From positions 310,001 to 374,000 of the forward strand of contig NZ_LS999521.1 in NCBI RefSeq assembly GCF_900520355.1: a DNA stretch of 64,000 nt. Reading direction: 5' to 3'. Under the pieces are notes generated by a model, which ran no database searches, was not told where the DNA came from, and saw only the letters and a list, made by a program, of their open reading frames with translations. Shown here in pieces: positions 35,232-45,611 of this stretch. Each line of letters opens with the position of its first letter. The first letter of the stretch is position 1. The position numbers and the translations under genes were made by a program. Origin of the DNA: Acinetobacter calcoaceticus (lineage in GTDB: Bacteria > Pseudomonadota > Gammaproteobacteria > Pseudomonadales > Moraxellaceae).

Positions 35232-38200
35232 ATGCACATGCCATCGCCTAATACTGTAGCTCCCGCTCAAGGTTTATATCAACCTGATGAGTTTAAGGAT
35301 AACTGTGGTTTTGGACTGATTGCCCATATGAAGGGTGAATCAAGTCATCATCTTGTAGAAACCGCGATTCACAGTTTAAGTTGCATGACGCACCGTGGTG
35401 GTATTGCCGCAGATGGCAAGACGGGAGATGGTTGCGGCTTATTATTGGCGATGCCAAAGCAATTTTTTCGTGATGAAGCAAAAAAACTGAGTGATATTAC
35501 ACTTAGCGAAGTTTTTGCTGTCGGTACTGTATTTTTAAATGTTGATCCGGCATTAGCGCAGCACTCTAAAAATATTTTAACTAAAGAAATTGAGGCTGAT
35601 GGCTTACGCGTACTGGCTTGGCGTGTTGTCCCTACAAATAATGATGCACTAGGTGAAATTGCACTTCAATCTTTACCGGCTTTTGAACAGGTCATAGTGA
35701 ACTGTCCAATGGGTGTAACAGAAGTTGAGTTTAACCGTAAACTATTTTTGGCGCGTCGCCGTGCAGAACAACAATTACTAAATGATTCGTCATTTTATGT
35801 GAACACGCTTTGTTCAACAGTAATCAGCTATAAAGGCTTGATGATGCCGGCTGCGATTGCTGAGTTCTATACAGACTTGGCAGATGAACGTTTAAAGTCA
35901 CACATTGTCGTGTTCCACCAACGTTTCTCGACCAACACTTTACCACGTTGGCCGTTGGCTCAGCCTTTCCGTTACCTTGCGCATAATGGTGAAATTAATA
36001 CTATTACAGCAAACCGTAACTGGGCATTGGCACGTACTCCTAAATTTGAAAATCCATTATTGCCCGGCTTAACTGATCTTAATCCAATTGTGAACCGTAC
36101 AGGTTCAGACTCTTCAAGCTTAGATAACATGCTTGAAATCTTGGTTGGTGGCGGTATGGATTTATTCCGTGCATTGCGTATGCTCGTGCCACCAGCTTGG
36201 CAGAACGTTGAAACTTTAGATGCAGACTTACGCGCATTCTATGAGTTTAACTCTAAGCATATGGAAGCTTGGGATGGTCCTGCGGGCTTGGTAATTCAAG
36301 ATGGTCGTCATGCCATCTGTATGCTTGACCGTAATGGTTTACGTCCGGCACGTTGGGTAGTTACCAAAAATGATTACATTACCTTAGCATCTGAAATTGG
36401 TGTTTGGGGTTATCAACCTGAAGATGTGGTTTCTAAAGGTCGTGTTGGACCGGGCCAAATTTTGGTCGTTGATACGTTAACAGGCAAAGTGCTTGATACT
36501 AAAGATGTAAATACACATCTTAAAAATATGCGTCCGTATCGTGAATGGTTGCGTGATCATGCAATCCGCTTGAAAGCTAATCCTGAACTTGAAGAACAAT
36601 TAGTTGATCAAGGTTTATCAGGTGATGCGCTAAAAGCAGCTCAAAAAATGTTTATGGTGACATTTGAAGAGCGCGACCAGTTATTGCGTCCTATTGCTGA
36701 AAGTGGTCAGGAAGCTGTGGGTTCTATGGGTGATGATACGCCAATGGCTGTATTGTCTCGTCAAGTACGCCATGTGACTGATTATTTCCGTCAACAATTT
36801 GCGCAAGTGACCAACCCTCCAATTGATCCGTTACGTGAATCGATTGTAATGTCGCTCGAAACCTGTTTAGGTCGTGAGCAGAATGTATTTGAGCAAGGTC
36901 CAGAGCACGCAGACCGAATCATTATTTCGAGTCCTGTTCTGTCTAACTCAAAAATACAGCAAATCCGTAGTATTGATCGTGCGGGCTATGAGTCTGTTGA
37001 CATCAATTTAAACTATGCTGAAGAAGAAGGTTTGCAAGCTGCGATTACACGTATTTGTGAAGAAGCGGCACAAGCTGTTCGTGATGGTAAAACTTTAATT
37101 GTTTTGACAGATAAAAATATTCGCCAAGGTTTCTTACCAGCAAATGCTGCGCTTGCAACTGGTGCTGTACATCATTACTTGATTAAAACTGGTTTACGTA
37201 CTGATGCTAACATCATGGTTGAAACTGGTTTTGCACGTGATCCACACCAATTTGCGGTATTACTTGGCTTTGGTGCAACCGCGGTTTATCCGTACCTTGC
37301 ATATGACGTGATTAATGATTTGATTGCTAAAGGTGAGCTTTTAGGTGATCCAATCCATGCGCAAGCAAACTTCCGTAAAGGGATTGAGAAAGGCCTATTA
37401 AAAGTTCTTTCAAAAATGGGTATCTCTACAGTTGCGTCGTATCGTGGCGGTCAGCTTTTTGAAGCAGTTGGTTTGTCATCTGAAGTAGTAGATCAGTGTT
37501 TCTTAGGTGTTCCAAGTCGTATTCAGGGTGCAACATTTGCTGACCTTGAAAAAGACCAGAAAAAATTAGCTGCTACAGCATGGTCAAATCGTAAACCGAT
37601 TGATCAGGGTGGTTTGCTTAAATTCGTATTTGATAAAGAGTACCATGCGTTCAACCCAGATGTGATTAACTCATTACATACGGCTGTTCGCTCTGGTAAG
37701 TATGAAGACTTTAAAGTATATGCTGAGTTGGTTAACAACCGTCCGGTTGCAACCATTCGTGACTTATTCAAGTTAAAAATAACGAATTCGATTCCAGTTG
37801 ACCAAGTAGAGTCAGTTGCAGATATTTTGCCTCGTTTTGACTCGGCAGGTATGTCTTTAGGTGCTCTTTCTCCAGAAGCACATGAAGCAATTGCAATCGC
37901 CATGAACACAATTGGTGGTCGTTCAAACTCTGGTGAGGGTGGTGAAGATCCTGTTCGCTACGGCACCATTCGTAACTCGAAAATTAAACAGATCGCATCT
38001 GGTCGTTTTGGTGTGACACCTGCGTACCTAACTTCTGCTGAAGTATTGCAAATTAAAGTTGCTCAAGGTGCAAAACCAGGTGAAGGCGGACAGTTACCGG
38101 GTGGTAAAGTAAATGGCTTAATTGCACGTTTACGTTACTCTGTGCCGGGCGTAACACTGATTTCACCTCCACCACATCACGATATTTACTCAATTGAAGA

Positions 38201-39713
38201 TTTGTCTCAGTTAATTTTTGACTTGAAACAAGTTAACCCGAAAGCAATGGTTTCGGTAAAACTGGTATCTGAACCAGGTGTGGGTACAATTGCCGCAGGT
38301 GTTGCTAAGGCATATGCAGACTTCATTACCATTTCTGGTTATGACGGTGGTACAGCAGCATCTCCACTTTCATCAATTCACCATGCGGGTTCTCCATGGG
38401 AATTAGGTCTCAGCGAGGCGCATCAAGCACTTCGCGTTAATGACTTACGTGGCAAAGTACGCGTACAAACTGATGGTGGTTTAAAAACTGGTCTTGATGT
38501 GATCAAGGCAGCAATTTTGGGTGCTGAGAGCTTTGGTTTCGGTTCAACTCCAATGATTGCTTTAGGTTGTAAATATCTACGTATTTGTCACTTAAACAAC
38601 TGTGCGACTGGTGTTGCAACTCAACAAGACCATTTACGTCAAGAACACTATATTGGCGAGCCACAAATGCTCATCAATTTCTTCCACTTTATTGCGGAAG
38701 AGACGCGTGAATGGTTAGCAGCATTAGGTGTTTCTTCGTTGAAAGACTTAATTGGTCGTGTTGATTTACTTGAAGTGTTGCCAGGTGAAACTGAAAAGCA
38801 TGCTCATCTTGATTTAAGTGCATTGTTAACATCTCATCCATCAGCTGACGGTAAAGCCCAGTACTGTGAAGTACAAGGTAATGCACCATTTGATAAAGGT
38901 GTATTGGCTGAAAGAATGGTTGCTGAAATGCTTCCTGCAATTGAATCAAGTGCAGGCGGTCAGTTCAACTTCAAAGTGGTGAACTGTGACCGTTCGATCG
39001 GTGCTCGTGTGTCAGGTGAAATCGCTCGTCGTTATGGCAACCTTGGTATGGAAATGCATCCTGTAATCATGAACTTGACTGGTACTGCTGGTCAGTCGCT
39101 TGGTGTATGGAACGCTGGGGGTTTACACATCCGTCTTGAAGGTGATGCAAACGACTATGTGGGTAAAGGTATGGCAGGTGGTCGTATCTCGATTTTCCCA
39201 CCACAAGGTTCACCTTTCCAGACACAAAACACGGCAATTATTGGTAATACCTGTTTGTATGGTGCAACTGGCGGTAAGCTTTTTGCAGCGGGTACAGCGG
39301 GTGAGCGTTTTGCGGTTCGTAACTCGGGCGCATTTGCTGTAATCGAAGGCGCTGGTGATCACTGCTGTGAATATATGACAGGTGGTGTGGTGACTGTGCT
39401 TGGTAAAGTAGGCCATAACTTTGGTGCGGGCATGACGGGTGGTTTTGCTTATGTACTTGACCTTGACAATGACTTTGTAGATTACTACAACCACGAATTG
39501 ATCGATTTAAATCGTATTTCAACAGAATCTATGGAAGACCATAAAGAGTTCTTGTTGCGTATTATCGATGAGCATATTAAAGAAACAGGTAGTGCTTGGG
39601 CTTATAAAATCCGCAATGAGTTCGATTTCTACAGCCGTAAATTCTGGCTTGTGAAACCAAAGGCTGCTAATTTGCAAACGCTTTTGAAAACCACACAAGC
39701 TGATCCACAATAA
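35232..39713 (+). CDS. gltB: glutamate synthase (NADPH) large subunit
   Basis: GltB makes two glutamates from glutamine and 2-oxoglutarate. I use ATG 35232 (AAGGG at 35221-35225), not an upstream TTG, giving 1493 residues. A 24-residue propeptide is expected to be removed to expose the N-terminal nucleophile C25 (DNCGFGL) of the class II glutaminase domain. The central domain, the FMN-binding synthase domain ([30 protein letters not shown]), the 3Fe-4S cluster motif CHLNNC and the C-terminal beta-helix (repeated GGxxxxxG) follow. gltD is 69 bases downstream. Confidence 0.97.
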   Translation: MHMPSPNTVAPAQGLYQPDEFKDNCGFGLIAHMKGESSHHLVETAIHSLSCMTHRGGIAADGKTGDGCGLLLAMPKQFFRDEAKKLSDITLSEVFAVGTVFLNVDPALAQHSKNILTKEIEADGLRVLAWRVVPTNNDALGEIALQSLPAFEQVIVNCPMGVTEVEFNRKLFLARRRAEQQLLNDSSFYVNTLCSTVISYKGLMMPAAIAEFYTDLADERLKSHIVVFHQRFSTNTLPRWPLAQPFRYLAHNGEINTITANRNWALARTPKFENPLLPGLTDLNPIVNRTGSDSSSLDNMLEILVGGGMDLFRALRMLVPPAWQNVETLDADLRAFYEFNSKHMEAWDGPAGLVIQDGRHAICMLDRNGLRPARWVVTKNDYITLASEIGVWGYQPEDVVSKGRVGPGQILVVDTLTGKVLDTKDVNTHLKNMRPYREWLRDHAIRLKANPELEEQLVDQGLSGDALKAAQKMFMVTFEERDQLLRPIAESGQEAVGSMGDDTPMAVLSRQVRHVTDYFRQQFAQVTNPPIDPLRESIVMSLETCLGREQNVFEQGPEHADRIIISSPVLSNSKIQQIRSIDRAGYESVDINLNYAEEEGLQAAITRICEEAAQAVRDGKTLIVLTDKNIRQGFLPANAALATGAVHHYLIKTGLRTDANIMVETGFARDPHQFAVLLGFGATAVYPYLAYDVINDLIAKGELLGDPIHAQANFRKGIEKGLLKVLSKMGISTVASYRGGQLFEAVGLSSEVVDQCFLGVPSRIQGATFADLEKDQKKLAATAWSNRKPIDQGGLLKFVFDKEYHAFNPDVINSLHTAVRSGKYEDFKVYAELVNNRPVATIRDLFKLKITNSIPVDQVESVADILPRFDSAGMSLGALSPEAHEAIAIAMNTIGGRSNSGEGGEDPVRYGTIRNSKIKQIASGRFGVTPAYLTSAEVLQIKVAQGAKPGEGGQLPGGKVNGLIARLRYSVPGVTLISPPPHHDIYSIEDLSQLIFDLKQVNPKAMVSVKLVSEPGVGTIAAGVAKAYADFITISGYDGGTAASPLSSIHHAGSPWELGLSEAHQALRVNDLRGKVRVQTDGGLKTGLDVIKAAILGAESFGFGSTPMIALGCKYLRICHLNNCATGVATQQDHLRQEHYIGEPQMLINFFHFIAEETREWLAALGVSSLKDLIGRVDLLEVLPGETEKHAHLDLSALLTSHPSADGKAQYCEVQGNAPFDKGVLAERMVAEMLPAIESSAGGQFNFKVVNCDRSIGARVSGEIARRYGNLGMEMHPVIMNLTGTAGQSLGVWNAGGLHIRLEGDANDYVGKGMAGGRISIFPPQGSPFQTQNTAIIGNTCLYGATGGKLFAAGTAGERFAVRNSGAFAVIEGAGDHCCEYMTGGVVTVLGKVGHNFGAGMTGGFAYVLDLDNDFVDYYNHELIDLNRISTESMEDHKEFLLRIIDEHIKETGSAWAYKIRNEFDFYSRKFWLVKPKAANLQTLLKTTQADPQ

Positions 39714-39755
39714 TTCCACGACTGCAACGACATAGGCAGGTGCGGACAACAGTGA

Positions 39756-41204
<1,449 letters not shown>

Positions 41205-41227
41205 TAAAGTAGTTTGTTAAAGCACTC

Positions 41228-41256
41228 AAAAAAGCCTACTTCAAGTAGGCTTTTTT
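41228..41256 (+). terminator. intrinsic terminator of gltBD
   Basis: AAAAAAGCCTACTT (41228-41241) and AAGTAGGCTTTTTT (41243-41256) form a long stem with loop TTCAA once the closing pairs open. A T run follows. Confidence 0.92.
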
Positions 41257-41377
41257 ATTGTCTACCATTAGTCACTTTGATGCTTTTAGCAAAGACAATA
41301 AGCTTTTTTGCCCTTTTTAACCTTCCAAGCTCGCGACATACTCAAAGCTTCCTTCTTCAATACAATAGGTGTTGAAT

Positions 41378-42265
41378 ATGAACATCGCAGGTATGACGGC
41401 AGAAAAATCATATTTAAATCGTCGAAAAGCGTTGGGTATTACTGTACGTCGCCTTGAGTTTAATCCTAAGGCGATCAAGCGGCATTATTTTGCGAATTCA
41501 CCTCTCATGTCTCACTTTTTAACTGCACTTTCCTCGACTTTTCCTGTTGGTGAGCAGTTTTTCGTAAATAGCGTACGTAATGTGCGTGATAAAGTCTCAG
41601 ACCCCCAACTACAAGCACAAATTGCAGCTTTTATTGGACAAGAGGCTATGCACTCCAAAGCGCATAGTGAGTTTAATGACGCTTGGCGGCGTGATGATTA
41701 TAATCTGGACAGTTTTCAAAATTGGCTAAATCAGCGTGATAAATATTTAAGAACGATTCCTCCTAAACTACAATTGGCTCTTACTTGTGCTTTTGAACAT
41801 TTTACTGCTCTACTTGGCGCATATGTTTTACAGCATCCAGAGTTATTAAAAACGTTAGATCAAGATGCACTAAAACTTTGGGTATGGCATGCAATTGAAG
41901 AAATTGAGCATCGTTCAGTAGCATTCGATGTCTATCAGCATGTATATGGAGATGATCGTATTCGTCACTTACTCATGCGTAGTGTCACTACAGGATTTGC
42001 CAGTATTGCTTTTTATGGAACAACCCGCTTATTTTGGCAAGATAAATGGAATAGCTTACCTAAAATCGGAGGTAATTTATTTGGTTTATATTTGCTGGTT
42101 AAAATGCTTGTTCAGCTCATGCCCGAATATTTCGCATATTACAAAAAAGATTTCCATCCAAGTCAAAAGGATTATGGTCGTATGGTCGATTACTGGAAAA
42201 GTTCTTTAGCAGATGAATATCAAATGGCAAGTTTTCACCAAGAAAAAGACCAGTTATTAAATTAA
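41378..42265 (+). CDS. metal-dependent hydrolase-family protein
   Basis: The 295-residue protein resembles the predicted metal-dependent hydrolases common in Acinetobacter and Pseudomonas. The segment IGQEAMHSKAH (E...H) and the later HAIEEIEHRSVAFDVYQ (E..E..H) form a ferritin-like di-metal ligand pattern on helices. A hydrophobic stretch lies near residues 210-225. ATG 41378 is chosen because AGGT lies 7 bases upstream; a GTG nine bases earlier also opens the frame. The substrate is unknown. Related proteins sit near lipid genes in other genomes, but no such context is here. Confidence 0.8.
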   Translation: MNIAGMTAEKSYLNRRKALGITVRRLEFNPKAIKRHYFANSPLMSHFLTALSSTFPVGEQFFVNSVRNVRDKVSDPQLQAQIAAFIGQEAMHSKAHSEFNDAWRRDDYNLDSFQNWLNQRDKYLRTIPPKLQLALTCAFEHFTALLGAYVLQHPELLKTLDQDALKLWVWHAIEEIEHRSVAFDVYQHVYGDDRIRHLLMRSVTTGFASIAFYGTTRLFWQDKWNSLPKIGGNLFGLYLLVKMLVQLMPEYFAYYKKDFHPSQKDYGRMVDYWKSSLADEYQMASFHQEKDQLLN

Positions 42266-42270
42266 TAAAT

Positions 42271-42295
42271 AACCGGATTGAAAAATCCGGTTTTT
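42271..42295 (+). terminator. intrinsic terminator after the hydrolase gene
   Basis: AACCGGATT (42271-42279) and AATCCGGTT (42284-42292) form a perfect 9-bp stem with loop GAAA and a T5 run. Confidence 0.9.
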
Positions 42296-42387
42296 AAATC
42301 AATAAAATAAAAGCAACACAATAATGCCAAAATCATCATACAATCGAGGAAAGAGGTTAAAAATATAAAGAAAAACTTGAGGATAAT

Positions 42388-42984
42388 GTGACGATGAAAA
42401 CATTGAAACAACTCGCGATCGCGACGACACTTGCCAGTACCTTATTATTTTCAGGGTGTGGCTATAACACTTTACAAGTCAAAGATGAAGCAGTAACGGC
42501 AGCTTGGTCTGAAGTTCAAAACCAATATCAACGTCGATCAGATTTAGTACCGAACCTTGTAAATGTAGTTAAAGGGTATGCTAAGCATGAAGAACAAGTA
42601 TTAACCGAAGTTACACAGGCACGTTCGAATGTTGCTGGTTTAAAAGTTGATAAAGAAGTTTTAGAAGATCCAGCATTACTTGAAAAATATCAACAGGCTC
42701 AAAGTCAATTAACAGGGGCTTTATCTCGTCTGATTGCTGTTTCTGAAAATTATCCAGATTTAAAAGCCAATACCCAATTCCAAGAACTGCAAGTTCAACT
42801 TGAAGGAACAGAAAACCGTATTGCTGTGGCTCGTAATCGTTATATTACAACAGTGCAAGACTACAACGGATATGTCCGCCAGTTCCCGCAAGCAGTGACT
42901 GCAAAAGTAATTGGTATGCATCCAAAAGCCAATTTCGCTGCAGAAGCATCTGCACAGCAGGCACCAAAAGTTTCTTTTGATTAA
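42388..42984 (+). CDS. LemA family lipoprotein
   Basis: The 198-residue protein is a LemA-type membrane protein of unclear function. The signal ends in the lipobox LFSGC, so it is probably lipidated, which is a variant of the usual LemA N-terminal helix. VKDEAVTAAWSEVQNQYQRRSDLVPNLVNVVKGYA is split by family signatures WSEVQNQYQRR and DLVPNLV. The rest is a long antiparallel helical bundle. GAGG at 42379-42382 favours GTG 42388; ATG 42394 is the alternative. It heads a lemA-TPM-TPM cluster. Confidence 0.88.
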   Translation: MTMKTLKQLAIATTLASTLLFSGCGYNTLQVKDEAVTAAWSEVQNQYQRRSDLVPNLVNVVKGYAKHEEQVLTEVTQARSNVAGLKVDKEVLEDPALLEKYQQAQSQLTGALSRLIAVSENYPDLKANTQFQELQVQLEGTENRIAVARNRYITTVQDYNGYVRQFPQAVTAKVIGMHPKANFAAEASAQQAPKVSFD

Positions 42985-43008
42985 TTTTAAGAATCAAAGG
43001 AGAGCTGC

Positions 43009-44088
43009 ATGAGAAATAATATATTGCTTCAGCTTAAGCAAATTAAGGTATTTATTGTTACCTTAATTTTGCTCTGTTGCGGTGTTCTTTTTCAGAATGC
43101 GGCATGGAGTGAAACTAATATTGCAACTGCTACTGATGAAACTGACACCATTGTAGCGGGCAAAATTATTCAGAAGCAGCAGGCTCAAGCTTCCGCTTCT
43201 AAAAATGAGCAGTCTGCTTCTGGCGTAGCTCCCCAAACTCAAGTCGCCAACGATATGGCAGATGGTGAATCGATTCGTGGTTTGCCAACCTTAAATCAGC
43301 CTGTGATTGATCAAGCAAATATCTTAAGCGAGGCAGAGAAGCAGCAGCTCGACCAAAAAATTCTAAGTTTATATCAACAAGGCAAAGCACAAATCGGTAT
43401 TGTCATTGTTCCAACTACGGGCCAAGAAGATATTTTTGATTATGCATTACGAGTGGGTGAGCAGTGGCAATTAGGCTCAGCTAAGCGTGACAATGGATTA
43501 CTCATTGCGGTTGCGGTAAATGACCGCCGTATACAAATTCTAACTGGCTACGGCTTAGAAGGCATATTACCCGATATTGTGGCAAGTCGAATTATTCGAA
43601 ACCAAATTACACCCTATTTTAAACAAGCCCAATATGCACAAGGTTTGAATGCAGGCCTTGATGAAATTGGAAGAGTTTTAAATCTTGATCCAGAAGTTGC
43701 TCAGCAAGCTGCTCAAGATTTAAAAGAACGACAGCACCAAGCTGCTGAAGAGCAACAAGCCAAACAAACAACGCTCACGATGGCTTTATTTATTCTTGTT
43801 GCTGGAATTGTGGGTTCATTTATTGTAGGGCGGCCTCTAAGCGCATCTACGGCGGGCGTTGCTGCTGCAGTGGCGGGTTTTGTAAATGGAGCCGGATTAG
43901 TAACTAGCTTACTACTTGGTTTTGGAATCTTCTTTTTACTCATTACTTCAATTGCGCAGCTTATTTTACAGGTTATTCTGAGTGGTGCAGGCGGAGGAGG
44001 GCGTGGTGGTGGCTTCGGCGGTGGGGGCGGAGGCTATGGCGGCGGTGGAGGTCGATTTGGCGGCGGAGGTGCATCAGGGTCATGGTAA
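43009..44088 (+). CDS. TPM-domain membrane protein with Gly-rich tail (YgcG-like)
   Basis: The 359-residue protein has an N-terminal signal/anchor (about residues 12-32) and a TPM domain. The domain is about residues 90-220: VIDQANILSEAEKQQLDQ...IGIVIVPTT...RDNGLLIAVAVNDRRIQI. Two hydrophobic helices (about 250-325) and a glycine-dense C-terminus rich in GGGG, GGFGG and GGYGG follow. TPM domains in other species have been tied to photosystem repair and phosphatase activity; a bacterial role is not settled. Tail glycines use GGC/GGT/GGA codons, giving a local GC rise. The next gene overlaps by 7 bases. Confidence 0.88.
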   Translation: MRNNILLQLKQIKVFIVTLILLCCGVLFQNAAWSETNIATATDETDTIVAGKIIQKQQAQASASKNEQSASGVAPQTQVANDMADGESIRGLPTLNQPVIDQANILSEAEKQQLDQKILSLYQQGKAQIGIVIVPTTGQEDIFDYALRVGEQWQLGSAKRDNGLLIAVAVNDRRIQILTGYGLEGILPDIVASRIIRNQITPYFKQAQYAQGLNAGLDEIGRVLNLDPEVAQQAAQDLKERQHQAAEEQQAKQTTLTMALFILVAGIVGSFIVGRPLSASTAGVAAAVAGFVNGAGLVTSLLLGFGIFFLLITSIAQLILQVILSGAGGGGRGGGFGGGGGGYGGGGGRFGGGGASGSW

Positions 44089-44642
44089 CAACATCAGAAA
44101 CAACAGAAATCATTACTCAACCTAAAATTGAGGACTCTGTAGAACCGAGTCTTAAACGCTGGTTTAAGCATTTTTGTTACTTACCAGCCAGCAGTCGATA
44201 TTTTTCAAAACAAGATAAACAAACGATTGCTGATGCTGTACAGCAGGCAGAACATGGACATGTGGGCGAAATACAAGTAGTAATTGAAGGTCACATTCCA
44301 TGTTCACAGGCCTATCGGCAAAATACCCGATTAAGAGCACAGCAGTTATTTGCAGAGCTTGGGGTTTGGGATACCGCATTGAATAGTGGCGTACTACTTT
44401 ATTTAAATTTATGTGAACGTACAGTAGAAATTATATTTGACCGTGGTATTAGAAATGCCACTAATGAGCAAGTATGGCAACAGATTTGTGAGTCTATCGT
44501 TCAACAACTTAAACAAAAACAATATCAGCAAGCTGTAGTGATTGGCGTTCATCAAATTGGAGAGGTAATGTCACGTTTTTATGATGAAAACATGCCAGAT
44601 CAATCCAATGAATTAGGAAATGCCCCGATTATTATTAATTAA
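44082..44642 (+). CDS. second TPM-domain protein
   Basis: The 186-residue protein carries a shorter TPM domain: IADAVQQAEHGHVGEIQVVIEG...LFAELGVWDTALNSGVLLYL...VEIIFDRGI. It has no signal peptide or transmembrane helix. Its start lies inside the end of the preceding TPM gene, so it is translationally coupled and may act with it at the membrane. The function is unknown. Confidence 0.85.
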   Translation: MVTTSETTEIITQPKIEDSVEPSLKRWFKHFCYLPASSRYFSKQDKQTIADAVQQAEHGHVGEIQVVIEGHIPCSQAYRQNTRLRAQQLFAELGVWDTALNSGVLLYLNLCERTVEIIFDRGIRNATNEQVWQQICESIVQQLKQKQYQQAVVIGVHQIGEVMSRFYDENMPDQSNELGNAPIIIN

Positions 44643-44695
44643 ATTATTGTCTAAAATTCTTATATCTCATAGTTTTCTAAGTTTTTATTTTTAAA

Positions 44696-44726
44696 AGGTG
44701 ACTGACAAAAAACGTCACCTATTTAT
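44696..44726 (+). terminator. probable terminator of the lemA-TPM cluster
   Basis: A 7-bp stem (AGGTGAC/GTCACCT) with an 11-base loop is followed by ATTTATTTATTTTT. The T tract is interrupted, so efficiency is uncertain. Confidence 0.5.
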
Positions 44727-44914
44727 TTATTTTTAAAGAGAATTTGTTCACAAAAACGAATATAAACTTTGATAAGTTTGTTTTACTTTTTTTGATGTGT
44801 GATGTGTTGTAGCGAAAAGGCATGTGACGATTTTTGTCAGTTATTTACAGTAATTTTATATTTAGTAAACTGGAAAATTAATATAAGTTTTTGTTTTATA
44901 AATAAAATAAAAGT

Positions 44915-44930
44915 TGGCATAGATGCTGCA
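44915..44930 (+). promoter_or_regulatory. sigma-54 (-24/-12) promoter of pilA
   Basis: TGGCAT (44915-44920) and CTGCA (44926-44930) put GG and GC exactly 10 bases apart. Type IV pilin genes are classically RpoN- and PilR-dependent. The start would be near 44941, leaving about 53 nt of leader before the pilA ATG. PilR sites were not assigned. Confidence 0.78.
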
Positions 44931-44993
44931 ATATAGTTGAGAGCTGAAAAAGCTTCTATAAAAACATACATACAATCTTTGGGGAAAAAGGCT

Positions 44994-45437
44994 ATGAATG
45001 CACAAAAAGGTTTTACATTAATTGAACTTATGATCGTGGTTGCGATTATTGGTATTTTGGCGGCGATCGCGATTCCTGCATACCAAAGCTATATTGCTAA
45101 ATCACAAGCTTCTGAAGCATTTACATTAGCAGATGGTTTAAAAACAACAATTGCTACTAATTTGCAATCAGGCACTTGTTTTGCTTCTGGCGCCGCCGCC
45201 GCCGCCACCGCTGATTCAATCGCTGGAAAGTATGGAACTGCAACTATTACAGCAGATACAACTGCGGGTGGTAGCGGTTGTGGTGTTAGTTATACATTTA
45301 AGGCTACTGATGTATCAGATAAATTAACAAGCAAAGTAATTGGTATGTCTGTAACTGAAAATGGTGTAATTAAGCCATCAACTGTTACAGTAACTGATAC
45401 TACTCTAGCTGATTATTTACCTCAGTCTTTTAAATAA
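44994..45437 (+). CDS. pilA: type IV major pilin PilA/ComP
   Basis: The prepilin is 147 residues from ATG 44994; an upstream TTG would break the short leader and is rejected. The leader MNAQKG is cut before F7, giving mature [10 protein letters not shown] with the conserved Glu at +5 (E11). C62 and C96 probably form the disulfide loop. The chain ends in QSFK, not Ser, so terminal-serine glycosylation (TfpO type) is not expected. An Ala-rich tract (residues 67-71) coded by five GCC codons lies beside S65. The adjacent pglL-type gene suggests glycosylation within such a low-complexity stretch. The A. baylyi equivalent is ComP. Confidence 0.93.
   Translation: MNAQKGFTLIELMIVVAIIGILAAIAIPAYQSYIAKSQASEAFTLADGLKTTIATNLQSGTCFASGAAAAATADSIAGKYGTATITADTTAGGSGCGVSYTFKATDVSDKLTSKVIGMSVTENGVIKPSTVTVTDTTLADYLPQSFK
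45192..45206 (+). repeat. (GCC)5 trinucleotide repeat inside pilA
   Basis: Five tandem GCC codons encode Ala67-71, followed by ACC GCT. GC-rich alanine codons stand out against the AT-rich codon use of the window. Slippage here would change pilin length in frame. Confidence 0.7.
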
Positions 45438-45474
45438 TAATCTAAGTATTTGAAAATATTTATAGTTATTTTAA

Positions 45475-45504
45475 AAAAAACGCATCTTTAGGGATGCGTT
45501 TTTT
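45475..45504 (+). terminator. intrinsic terminator of pilA
   Basis: AAAAAACGCATC (45475-45486) and GATGCGTTTTTT (45493-45504) form a 12-bp stem with a 6-base loop. Confidence 0.93.
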
Positions 45505-45611
45505 ATGTATAAAGCAATTGTAATCAACAATAATTAATTGGAACTTTAGATTCAGTTGACTAAGTTATCTGTATAATTCCCTGCAAGTTCTAAGTCTTTT
45601 CACTCGTCACT

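Larger units (their letters stand above)
44643..44993. other. pilA upstream region
   Basis: These 351 bases have no gene. They hold a terminator-like hairpin for the TPM gene (AGGTGAC 44696-44702 with GTCACCT 44714-44720, then a T-rich stretch). They also hold a small inverted repeat TGAC-N7-GTCA (44825-44839) and a sigma-54 promoter. The upstream AT-rich stretch would suit a bent, activator-looped promoter. Confidence 0.6.

Noticed and set aside
37604..37909. 101-residue antisense open frame in gltB
   Set aside because: It is a shadow of the conserved synthase-domain sequence on the other strand.
39210..39522. Overlapping antisense open frames inside gltB
   Set aside because: They follow from the codon bias of gltB, have no ribosome-binding site or recognisable domain, and lie wholly within a highly conserved gene.
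43985..44080. GC-rich, glycine-repeat stretch as a sign of horizontal transfer
   Set aside because: The Gly-rich tail is normal for TPM-domain membrane proteins and explains the base composition.
44937..44993. N-terminal extension of PilA from a TTG
   Set aside because: It would place 19 extra residues before the short prepilin leader and start at or before the predicted transcription start.
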